Positions 7,631-14,872 of a stretch of 64,000 nt of DNA are shown here, piece after piece; position 1 is the stretch's first letter; each line of letters starts with the position of its first letter. Under the pieces are notes generated by a model. That model was not told the DNA's origin. It was given only the letters and a program-made list of their open reading frames with translations, and searched no databases. A program made the position numbers and the translations under genes. This DNA comes from Paenibacillaceae bacterium (GTDB lineage Bacteria; Bacillota; Bacilli; Paenibacillales; NBRC-103111), in the NCBI GenBank assembly GCA_029256185.1, contig JAQSYI010000006.1, positions 170,990 to 234,989 of the forward strand, read 5' to 3'.

Positions 7631-9283
7631 TTATTGGGCCAACGGGAGCCGGATGATGAAGGAGGTTCCTTCGCCCACTTGGCTCTCCACCTCAATGCTG
7701 CCTCCATGTGCCTCCACCAACGATTTGGTGATGGACAGTCCCAATCCTGCCCCTCCTGAGCTCCTGGTGCGGGAGGATTCGCTGCGGTAGAACCGGTCGA
7801 AGACATGGGGCACATGCTCTTCGGGGATGCCGGCGCCGTTATCGTTGACAATAAGCTCGGCCTTGCCGTCGCGGGCGGCCAGCTTCACAGAGATTCTGCC
7901 GCTCCCCGCCTCCGTATGTGTAACGGCGTTATGGAACAGATTCAGAATCACCTGCTTGATCTTATCGGGATCATAATGGCCTTTCAAGCCGGACTGAATG
8001 GAAATGTGAATGCTGCGTTTGCCCGCGAGCATCTGCAGCTGGGGCTCCATCTCTGCAAGCACCTCATCAAGCATCGTCTCCCGGAAGGAAAGCTGGGGAG
8101 CACGGTCCAGCTTGGCCAGCAGCAGCAGATCCTCCACCAGTTTGTTAATGCGCTTGGATTCCCCGTACATGCTGGTCAAGGCACTCTTTAGCTGTTCAGG
8201 GCGGTTCATCGCTCCTCTCAGCAGCACCTCCAGAAATCCGTGAATGGAGGTGAGGGGAGTACGGAGCTCATGGGAGGCGTCGGCGATAAACCTGCGCATC
8301 TGCTCCTTGGCTTCCCGTTCCGCCTGAAAGGAATCATCCAAGCGCTCCAGCATGCCGTTGAACGAATCCGAGAGCCGGTCAATCTCCTCTTGCCCTTGCC
8401 CCACCGGCAGACGCTCATTCAGATTGCCCGCATCCGTCTGCTGGACGGCGCTGACGATTCTGGACAGGGGCACCAGGGTTCTGCGCAGCACGGGCAGATA
8501 CAGTCCGATGCCTACACATAAGGCCAGGGCGGACAGAACGACGAAGATCATCAACTGCTGCCATAGCGTATCATCCAGGGGAGCGGTGGCGGTGCTCATC
8601 TGGATCAGCCCGCCGCCCGGACGTTCCGGCATTCCCATAGAGCGGAATACCACCAGCTGCTCCCCGGTTCCCTCTGCTCCGGGGACAACCAGATATTTGG
8701 TTTTGGTTGCAGTTTTTGCGGAAAGCTCCGCCATGATGGAGGCATACTTTTCCTTGGATATCACCGGAACAGGCTGTCCTCCGTCTTCGGCAATATTGGT
8801 GACATTCCCGTTCTCATCCACTATGGCGAGTGAGCTGTCAGCCAGGAAGAAATAGGGCTTGCGGCCCCGCTCATCCCCCGCGGTTCCTTCAGAGGCCGAA
8901 CTGTCGGTTATGGACTGGCCGGTGACTGACGGAGGGGTGTCCGGAGCCTGAGTGCCTTTGCCGTTGTTCCCCATGGCGCCGCCTCCCGGCTCCCGCCACA
9001 GATCCCCGGGATTCCCCAGATTCGGCCGGAGAATTCCCGGCTCCTGGCGTTCCCTCCGTTCTGGCTGGTCTATTCCCAGCAGATCCCGGGGGACCGAGTT
9101 AATCTGGACTTGCATGGTCTCCGCTTTGTTATTAAAGAGGAAGCTCTTCATAAACCAATACTGGGAAACGCCGATGCACAGCAGCAGGACGGCCATGATC
9201 CCGAGCGAACGGATCAGCAACTGATAGCGAAGCGACCCCGGGGCAGCCAAGCGCTTGAGCCAATCCCATCCTCTGCGCATCAT
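7631..9283 (-). CDS. Membrane sensor histidine kinase (HAMP-HisKA-HATPase)
   Basis: This is the sensor of an OmpR-class two-component system. It has a membrane segment at about residues 25-45, an extracellular region of some 190 residues that starts Gly/Pro/Asn-rich, a second membrane segment at about 242-263 and a HAMP linker. The HisKA helix carries the phospho-acceptor His 338 in ADASHELRTPL. The ATP-binding domain shows N-box NLFHNAVTH, G1 NDNGAGIPEE and G2 GGAGLGLSI. Its length of 550 aa is normal. The start overlaps the response-regulator stop by four bases (ATGA). The signal is unknown; its neighbour is a PMT-family glycosyltransferase, which suggests envelope sensing. Confidence 0.93.
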   Translation of the reverse strand: MMRRGWDWLKRLAAPGSLRYQLLIRSLGIMAVLLLCIGVSQYWFMKSFLFNNKAETMQVQINSVPRDLLGIDQPERRERQEPGILRPNLGNPGDLWREPGGGAMGNNGKGTQAPDTPPSVTGQSITDSSASEGTAGDERGRKPYFFLADSSLAIVDENGNVTNIAEDGGQPVPVISKEKYASIMAELSAKTATKTKYLVVPGAEGTGEQLVVFRSMGMPERPGGGLIQMSTATAPLDDTLWQQLMIFVVLSALALCVGIGLYLPVLRRTLVPLSRIVSAVQQTDAGNLNERLPVGQGQEEIDRLSDSFNGMLERLDDSFQAEREAKEQMRRFIADASHELRTPLTSIHGFLEVLLRGAMNRPEQLKSALTSMYGESKRINKLVEDLLLLAKLDRAPQLSFRETMLDEVLAEMEPQLQMLAGKRSIHISIQSGLKGHYDPDKIKQVILNLFHNAVTHTEAGSGRISVKLAARDGKAELIVNDNGAGIPEEHVPHVFDRFYRSESSRTRSSGGAGLGLSITKSLVEAHGGSIEVESQVGEGTSFIIRLPLAQ

Positions 9284-9972
9284 GGCAGATCCATCCGGTA
9301 ACCGGACCCCCGAAGCGTGCGGATCAGCTTATGCTCCTTGTCATCAAGCTTCTCGCGCAGAGAACGGATGTATACCTCTACAATATTTTCCTCGCCCCCG
9401 AAATCATATCCCCATACGGCATCCAGAATCTTGGCCTTGCTCAGAACAATCCCGTAATTCAGCACCATATAATGCAGCAGTTCGTATTCCGTAGGCGACA
9501 GTTCCAGCACACGGTCCTGATAACTGATTTCCTTCCTTCGGTCGTCAATCCGGAAGGGGCCGTTCACCACCTCGCCGATCAGGCTGGGAAACTGGTTGCG
9601 CAGCCTTGCGTGGATGCGGGCCAGCAGCTCCTCAAAGCTAAAGGGCTTGATCAGATAATCATCGGCGCCCAGACTGAGGCCTTTGACCCGGTCTTCAATC
9701 TCATCCTTGGCCGTAAGCATAATAATAGCCGCATTGATGCCGGTTTTCTTCATCATCCGGCATGCCTCGAATCCGTCCATGCCCGGCATCATCACATCAA
9801 GCACAATGACCTGGGGCTGGAATTCCGTAGCCAGATTGATGGCGGTTAAGCCGTTGGCCGCGGTCTTTACTTCGAATCCCTCATTGACAAGCCCCAGTTC
9901 CAGAAACTGAAGAATATGCGGCTCGTCGTCTACCAGCAGTATTTTGACTCCTTTAATGGATTTCATGGACAA
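9280..9972 (-). CDS. OmpR/PhoB-family response regulator
   Basis: This partner of the kinase at 7631-9283 has a receiver domain with acidic pocket VDDE (residues 14-17), phospho-acceptor Asp 59 in VIVLDVMMPGMDG and the conserved Lys in LIKPFSFEEL. The C-terminal winged helix (about 125-228) contains LSPTEYELLHYMVLNYG and the recognition region VYIRSLREKLD. At 230 aa it is full length. It is the first gene of its operon. The promoter region shared with the divergent glycosyltransferase gene contains two clusters of an 11-bp-spaced CTGAA word, the layout OmpR-type dimers bind, so it probably controls itself and that gene. Confidence 0.93.
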   Translation of the reverse strand: MSMKSIKGVKILLVDDEPHILQFLELGLVNEGFEVKTAANGLTAINLATEFQPQVIVLDVMMPGMDGFEACRMMKKTGINAAIIMLTAKDEIEDRVKGLSLGADDYLIKPFSFEELLARIHARLRNQFPSLIGEVVNGPFRIDDRRKEISYQDRVLELSPTEYELLHYMVLNYGIVLSKAKILDAVWGYDFGGEENIVEVYIRSLREKLDDKEHKLIRTLRGSGYRMDLP

Positions 9973-10004
9973 TTCTCCCTCAGGATAGATTGATTATGGG
10001 CCTT

Positions 10005-10047
10005 ATTATACGGACAGATTCTGAATCCTGGCTGAAAACGCCCTGAA
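10005..10047 (-). promoter_or_regulatory. Promoter and CTGAA direct repeats upstream of the response regulator
   Basis: A TATAAT -10 on the minus strand lies at 10005-10010. Over the expected -35 region the word CTGAA occurs three times at 11-bp intervals (10021, 10032, 10043), one helical turn apart. This is the pattern of OmpR-type activator sites; no good -35 hexamer is present, as expected for an activated promoter. Confidence 0.5.
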
Positions 10048-10108
10048 GCGGCGCTTAACACAGTGAACGGTGTAACGCAAGTGAATGGTGTGAGAATTTC
10101 TGCCTGTT

Positions 10109-10140
10109 TTCAGCAAATATTCAGCTTATAAAGGTACAAT
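10109..10140 (+). promoter_or_regulatory. TTCAGC direct repeats and -10 upstream of the PMT-family gene
   Basis: TTCAGC at 10109-10114 and 10120-10125 is the reverse complement of the GCTGAA word seen near 10031, with the same 11-bp period. A TACAAT -10 lies at 10135-10140, ten bases after the second box. The two clusters face opposite promoters, which supports joint control by the adjacent response regulator. A separate 14-bp direct repeat (AGTGAAYGGTGTRA) occurs at 10062 and 10080. Confidence 0.5.
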
Positions 10141-10181
10141 GACTGCAATCTGTAAAACATAGAGGGGAAGCAGGCGATCTC

Positions 10182-12059
10182 GTGAACAGAATCAAACCAT
10201 CCTTCGACTTACCCCTTTCGTTCATTGCCATGCTGTCCGCCTGGCTGAATATATACGGGATCTGGAACGAAACCAATGCCAACGCCTATTATACCGCCGC
10301 TGTTACCAGTATGCTTCAAAATCCCCATAATTTTTTCTTCGGCTCCTTTGATCCGGGGGGATTCGTTACGGTGGACAAGCCTCCTGTAGTTTTCTGGATT
10401 CAGACTGCCAGCGCCGCCGTCTTCGGAGTTCACGGCTGGAGTGTCATTCTGCCCCAGGCCTTGGCCGGCGTAGGATCAGTGCTGCTGATCTATGCGCTGG
10501 TCAAACCGTCCTTCGGCATCGGAGCGGCCCGACTGTCTGCCTTGGCACTGGCCTGTACTCCCATTGCCGCGGCAGTGAGCCGGACCAATAATATCGACAG
10601 CATGCTGGTATTCACGCTGTTGGCGGGTGCCTGGCTGTTGTTTTCGGGAGTTCGCCGCGGGAAGCTGTGGCCGGTCATGGGTGCTTTTGCTTTGATCGGC
10701 GTAGGCTTCAATATGAAAATGCTTCAGGCCTATATGGTGCTGCCTGCCTTTTATCTGTTTTATCTCATCGCTTTTCGGACCAATTGGAAAAAGAAAGTCG
10801 GCGGTCTGGCGGCGGCAACGGCTGTATTGCTTGCGGTTTCCTTATCCTGGCCTGTTGCGGTGGACTCCATACCCGCGAGCCAAAGGCCCTATATAGGCAG
10901 CAGCCAAACCAACTCCGTACTGGAGCTGGCCTTTGGCTATGACGGCATCTCCCGTCTAACCGGCAACCGGGGACAGGACGGGGTCCGCGCCGCACAGCCC
11001 GATGGGATGGACGGCAGAGGCGGAGGGGGCGGCGGAAGCTTCGGCACAGGGACCAAGGGCGCCTTCAGATTGTTCCAGCCCGAGCTGGCGGGTCAAGCCA
11101 GTTGGCTTATTCCCTTCGCCTTCGCAGGAGCAGGCGGGATTCTGGCCAGTCTGCGCAAACGTCATTTTACTGTCCGCCACCAAGAAACGCTCTTCTGGCT
11201 GGCTTGGCTGATCCCGGGGATGATCTTCTTCAGTATTGCTGGGTTCTTCCACCATTATTATCTCATCATGCTCGCTCCGCCTGTCGCCGCTCTTGCGGGG
11301 GCGGGCTGGCAGGACTTGCAGATCAGATACAGGAGCGGCAGCGGCTGGCTGGTCTGGTTGTTTCCGTCGGCAACGGGGGCAACAACGGCTCTGCAATGGT
11401 ATATGATCCATTCCTTCCAGAGCAGGATCGGCGCCGGTTGGTACTGGGGGATAGCAGGAGCCGGGATACTCGCCACTTTACTCCTGATTGCGTTGAAGCT
11501 GGAGAAGCGGAGCATTCCCCCTGTGGCTGCGGCAGTTGCGCTGCTTATGCTGCTTGCCGGTCCCTTGTATTGGGCGGCAACGCCGATTACCTACGGGCAG
11601 AGCGCCCAACTCCCTGAAGCGGGACCTGGTTCGGCCGGAGGAAACAACAGGAACGGCGGGCAGCCGGACGGTACGGCAAGCCGCTTGGGCGGGCGGAATA
11701 ATGAGAGTCTGAATGAAGGGCTCTATGCTTATCTGAAGGAGCATCAGCAAGGGGAGAAATTCTTGTTCGCCGCTACCCGCTACAGCACCGCGGTGCCTTA
11801 TATCATTGAAAAAGGCGAAGCGGTGATGGCCATGGGCGGTTACTCCGGCTCGGATCCTATCCTGACGGCGGAGAGCTTGCAGACCCTGGTTGAGCAAGGT
11901 GCGGTGAGGTTCTTCCTGCTGACAGGCGGAGGAGGGGGCGGGTCCAATTCCGGGCTGACCCAGTGGGTTATCCGTAATGGCAAGGAGATTCCGGCCTCAG
12001 CATATTCTGCTGCTGGAGGCATCGGCGGCACCTTGTATGAAGTGGTATTGGACCGTTAG
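10182..12059 (+). CDS. PMT/ArnT-family membrane glycosyltransferase (YkcB/YycA-like)
   Basis: A 625-residue GT39/GT83-like integral membrane enzyme that would transfer a sugar from a polyprenyl-phosphate donor to an envelope acceptor. The first extracellular loop has the hallmark acidic residues in NETNANAYYTAAVTSML, followed by GFVTVDKPPVVFW. About ten further hydrophobic segments reach residue 460, and a soluble C-terminal domain of some 150 residues ends the protein. Two Gly-rich stretches interrupt it (around 285 and 585). The start is a GTG at 10182 behind GAGGGGAAG. It is divergent from an OmpR-type two-component operon. Donor and acceptor are unknown. Confidence 0.83.
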   Translation: MNRIKPSFDLPLSFIAMLSAWLNIYGIWNETNANAYYTAAVTSMLQNPHNFFFGSFDPGGFVTVDKPPVVFWIQTASAAVFGVHGWSVILPQALAGVGSVLLIYALVKPSFGIGAARLSALALACTPIAAAVSRTNNIDSMLVFTLLAGAWLLFSGVRRGKLWPVMGAFALIGVGFNMKMLQAYMVLPAFYLFYLIAFRTNWKKKVGGLAAATAVLLAVSLSWPVAVDSIPASQRPYIGSSQTNSVLELAFGYDGISRLTGNRGQDGVRAAQPDGMDGRGGGGGGSFGTGTKGAFRLFQPELAGQASWLIPFAFAGAGGILASLRKRHFTVRHQETLFWLAWLIPGMIFFSIAGFFHHYYLIMLAPPVAALAGAGWQDLQIRYRSGSGWLVWLFPSATGATTALQWYMIHSFQSRIGAGWYWGIAGAGILATLLLIALKLEKRSIPPVAAAVALLMLLAGPLYWAATPITYGQSAQLPEAGPGSAGGNNRNGGQPDGTASRLGGRNNESLNEGLYAYLKEHQQGEKFLFAATRYSTAVPYIIEKGEAVMAMGGYSGSDPILTAESLQTLVEQGAVRFFLLTGGGGGGSNSGLTQWVIRNGKEIPASAYSAAGGIGGTLYEVVLDR

Positions 12060-12101
12060 ACTCAGGGGGAGGCGAACCCCGCGGCAAAGGGCAAGCATCA
12101 C

Positions 12102-12209
12102 CAGGGCAGAGAACATCAGAAGAACCACCAGGGCAGAGAACATTCGAAGAACCATCAGGGCACAGAACATTCGAAGAACCACCAGGGTAGAGAACATCAG
12201 AAGAACCAC
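12102..12209. repeat. 27-bp tandem repeat, four copies
   Basis: Four consecutive 27-bp units begin CAGGGCAGAGAACAT or close variants at 12102, 12129, 12156 and 12183. The unit is a multiple of three and keeps one frame open, but that frame has no ribosome binding site and I regard the array as non-coding. It starts 43 nt after the glycosyltransferase stop. Confidence 0.85.
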
Positions 12210-12295
12210 CAACGGGAGGAGAGACGCTCAGGCGCTCTCCTTATTTGCAGATTTATATTAGCAGAAAATCTAGCCAATGATTTCAGTGGAAAATT

Positions 12296-12490
12296 TAACG
12301 GAAAAAATTTCCGCTATAGGGCAAATAGTCGGAGAAATGGATATATTAACGGAAATTATTTCCGTTAATATAGGATAAATGGGCGTAATATGCCGGTTTT
12401 TTAGGCTAAGCCAGGGAATAACGGAAAAAATTTCCGCTAATAAAGAGCAGGAAGAGAAATTTAAAGGAATAACGGAAAAAATTTCCGTTA
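12296..12490. repeat. Four-palindrome dispersed element, copy 1 (about 195 bp)
   Basis: Four 21-23-bp near-palindromes with core CGGAAAAAATTTCCG or CGGAAATTATTTCCG start at 12296, 12346, 12419 and 12470, so the intervals are 50, 73 and 51 bp. A second copy in reverse orientation lies at 56300-56493 with intervals 51, 71 and 51, and the spacers of the two copies are recognisably related. No gene is inside. Between 12491 and 12700 the only further structure is a 16-bp direct repeat, GAGCCAAAGGCGTAGG, at 12501 and 12528. Confidence 0.8.
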
Positions 12491-12700
12491 TGAGGACCGT
12501 GAGCCAAAGGCGTAGGGGGAGGCTGTGGAGCCAAAGGCGTAGGAGTGGCCCACTCCTTCGGATAATTTGCCGACGGGAACCTGCAGCGTTGTTCCATTGT
12601 GCCTTTGTTTATTGGTTATCATCCGGGGAAGGGGGAACCTATCCTAAAAGACAGACGGGGTTATTTTCGGCGGAAGTGATTGATTTGAGCATGCAATGCA

Positions 12701-12728
12701 TAGACTTTATGCCCAGATGCTCTATAAT
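12701..12728 (+). promoter_or_regulatory. Sigma-A-type promoter upstream of the YesM-like kinase
   Basis: TAGACT (12701-12706) and a perfect TATAAT (12723-12728) are separated by 16 nt. A partial catabolite-response-like sequence, TTGTAAACGCTTAATTG, follows at 12753-12769. A transcript from here would carry a leader of about 315 nt containing both tandem arrays before the kinase start at 13052. Confidence 0.5.
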
Positions 12729-12770
12729 GACGGTATAGGCTGGCATAGCTGCTTGTAAACGCTTAATTGC

Positions 12771-12925
12771 TCATCTTACTCACCTTGCTTATCTTGCTTA
12801 TCTTGCTCATCTTGCTCATCTTGCTCACATTGCTCATCTTGCTTATCTTGCTTATCTTGCTTATCTTGCTTATCTTGCTCATCTTGCTCATCTTGCTCAC
12901 ATTGCTCATCTTGCTCATAATGCTT
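12771..12925. repeat. 9-bp tandem repeat, about 17 copies
   Basis: Variants of CTCATCTTG / CTTATCTTG run head to tail for roughly 155 bp. Because the unit is 9 bp, the plus strand stays open as a Leu-Leu-Ile polymer in the frame of the kinase that starts at 13052. No ribosome binding site precedes the TTG that would open that extension at 12767. Confidence 0.88.
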
Positions 12926-12981
12926 ACATCGCACATCGCACATCGCACATCGCACATCGCACATCGCACATCGCACATCGC
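12926..12981. repeat. Heptanucleotide tandem repeat ACATCGC, exactly eight copies
   Basis: Eight perfect copies of the 7-mer occupy 56 bp immediately after the 9-bp array. Seven-base units shift the reading frame when copy number changes, and this array lies in the leader, 70 bp upstream of the start codon of a histidine kinase. Confidence 0.92.
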
Positions 12982-13051
12982 ACGTTCGCATATCGCCACA
13001 TTGTACATTGCCATACTGCCAATCCGTCCAGGCAAGGGGGAGCGCGCCAAG

Positions 13052-14872
13052 ATGTTTTATTCGCTGAAAAACCGCTTGATTGCTTTTTTTGTGCTGTTGC
13101 TCGTAGTGGCTTTCGGGACCATGTCCATCCTTGTTTTCCGGGAATCCCGCGCCATTCTCGGTTCATACATCAAGTCGTCGGCATTGGAAAAGATGGATGA
13201 ATACGGATCTCTTGTCAATGTAGGCGCCATGCAGCTTTATGACTTATCCTCGCTGGTATTCAATAACGAAGTGACGAAGAACTGGGATGCCACCCTGTCG
13301 GACCCGGCTATTTCCGAAGGGGAGAAGATGCTGGCCAATATCGGCATGAGCACCTTTCTGACTCATGCCGTCAACAGCTACTCCGGCGTTTCTTCGGTTT
13401 CCCTTTACCGGCAGGACGGACTGGTGCTGAGTGACGACAAGCAGATGACGACGGACACCTCTTTTCTCCAATCACAATGGTATTCCAACTTCCGCACCCG
13501 CGGCAATCATTGGGTATCGGCACATACTGATCCCGTGGAGCTGAAGCGCTCCAGACCTTATCAGGTGCTCAGTCTGCTGTTGCCTATCGGCTCCTTCGAG
13601 CCCTCCCTGGCCAAGACGGTGTTGAAGGTGAATGTGAGCTCGGATTTTTTTCAGGAGCCGCTGAACCGGATTCATCTGGGAGAGAGCGGTACCATCTTCC
13701 TGCTGGATCAGGAGGGAAGCCCCATTCTCTCCCAGGAGCGATATCCGACAGATCCCGAAGCACTCAAGCGGGTGGACCTGATCAGGGAGAGATATGAGCA
13801 GCAGGGAGTGGAATATATCCGCAACGCCAAGGGAGACACGGATATTCTGGTGTACAAAAAGCTGAAGAAGAGCAACTGGCTGCTGGTGGGCTTCGTCTCG
13901 GAGAAGGATCTGTACGCCAGTCTGTTCTCCTTGCGGACCACGATCCTCATCTTCACCATCTTCCTGCTTATCGCCGCCATTCTGGTGGCCACCTGGCTGT
14001 CCTATGGCATCAGCAAGCCCCTGTCCAGATTGGCATCTGCCATGCGCTATGTGCAGAAGGGGGACTTTACCATGGCGGAGAGCCGGATTTCTGCGGAGCT
14101 GCCGGTTGCCAACGAGGTGGGCTTTGTCACCCAGACTTTCCGCAATATGGTGTCCCAGCTGAGGCTGCATATCAAGACGGAGTTTGAGCTGAAGCTTCTG
14201 CGGCAGCAGGCGGAGTACAAGGCGCTGCTGATGCAGATCAATCCCCACTTCCTGTTTAATACCCTGGAGCTCATGAGCAGCCTGTCCATGCAGCAGCGGA
14301 CGGATGACAGCGTCAAGGTGATCGAGTCCCTGGGCAAGATGCTGCGGTTCTCCCTAAGGGTCAATGAGGATCTGACTCCACTCAGGGAGGAAATTGCCTA
14401 TCTGCGCCATTATATATCCATCCTGGAGGTGCGCTTCCGGGAGCGGCTGCATATTTCTCTGGAAGTGGAGGGCCGACCGGAACGGCAGGAGGTAGTCAAG
14501 TTCATCCTGCAGCCACTGGTGGAAAATGCGGTCAAGTACAGCTTCGTACACCAGACTGTGGCGGAGGTACGGATCGGCATCAAGGTAGAGGCCGACCGGG
14601 TGCGGCTTCATGTAGCCGACAACGGTCCCGGCATGCCGGATGGACTGGCGGAGCAGCTGTACGAGGAGTCAGCCCACTCAAGGCTGGATCAGGTGCTGAA
14701 CACGGGCAACGGACAGATTGGCTTGCGCAATGTACTGGCCCGCTGCAGCCTGTACTACGGACCGGGCTTCACCTTTACGATTGAATCCGCTGCCGGCCTG
14801 GGCACGGAAATTGAACTTATCTTGCCTGTGAGGGAGGGAATGCGCCATGTATCAGGTGCTGATCGTGGATGA
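13052..14872 (+). CDS. YesM-family sensor histidine kinase
   Basis: This is the membrane sensor of a YesMN two-component system that typically detects extracellular oligosaccharides. From the ATG at 13052 the protein is 606 aa, with a membrane segment at about residues 8-28, an extracellular dCache-like domain, a second membrane segment at about 295-318 and a HAMP domain. The YesM-type His_kinase motif INPHFLFNTLE follows with His 399, then an ATPase domain with VENAVKYSF and ADNGPGMPDG. AAGGGGGAG precedes this ATG. The same frame is open back to 12767 through the tandem repeats, but that stretch has no ribosome binding site and is pure Leu/Ile repeat, so I exclude it. The gene overlaps its response regulator by 26 nt. 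Confidence 0.9.
   Translation: MFYSLKNRLIAFFVLLLVVAFGTMSILVFRESRAILGSYIKSSALEKMDEYGSLVNVGAMQLYDLSSLVFNNEVTKNWDATLSDPAISEGEKMLANIGMSTFLTHAVNSYSGVSSVSLYRQDGLVLSDDKQMTTDTSFLQSQWYSNFRTRGNHWVSAHTDPVELKRSRPYQVLSLLLPIGSFEPSLAKTVLKVNVSSDFFQEPLNRIHLGESGTIFLLDQEGSPILSQERYPTDPEALKRVDLIRERYEQQGVEYIRNAKGDTDILVYKKLKKSNWLLVGFVSEKDLYASLFSLRTTILIFTIFLLIAAILVATWLSYGISKPLSRLASAMRYVQKGDFTMAESRISAELPVANEVGFVTQTFRNMVSQLRLHIKTEFELKLLRQQAEYKALLMQINPHFLFNTLELMSSLSMQQRTDDSVKVIESLGKMLRFSLRVNEDLTPLREEIAYLRHYISILEVRFRERLHISLEVEGRPERQEVVKFILQPLVENAVKYSFVHQTVAEVRIGIKVEADRVRLHVADNGPGMPDGLAEQLYEESAHSRLDQVLNTGNGQIGLRNVLARCSLYYGPGFTFTIESAAGLGTEIELILPVREGMRHVSGADRG

Noticed and set aside
12296..12490. CRISPR array (21-bp repeats with spacers of 29, 50 and 29 bp)
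   Set aside because: The spacers are shared with the second copy 44 kb away, spacer lengths are unequal and no cas gene is present.
12767..13051. N-terminal extension of the YesM kinase encoded by the tandem arrays
   Set aside because: No ribosome binding site precedes TTG 12767, the sequence is pure repeat, and a good site precedes ATG 13052 where the normal YesM start falls.
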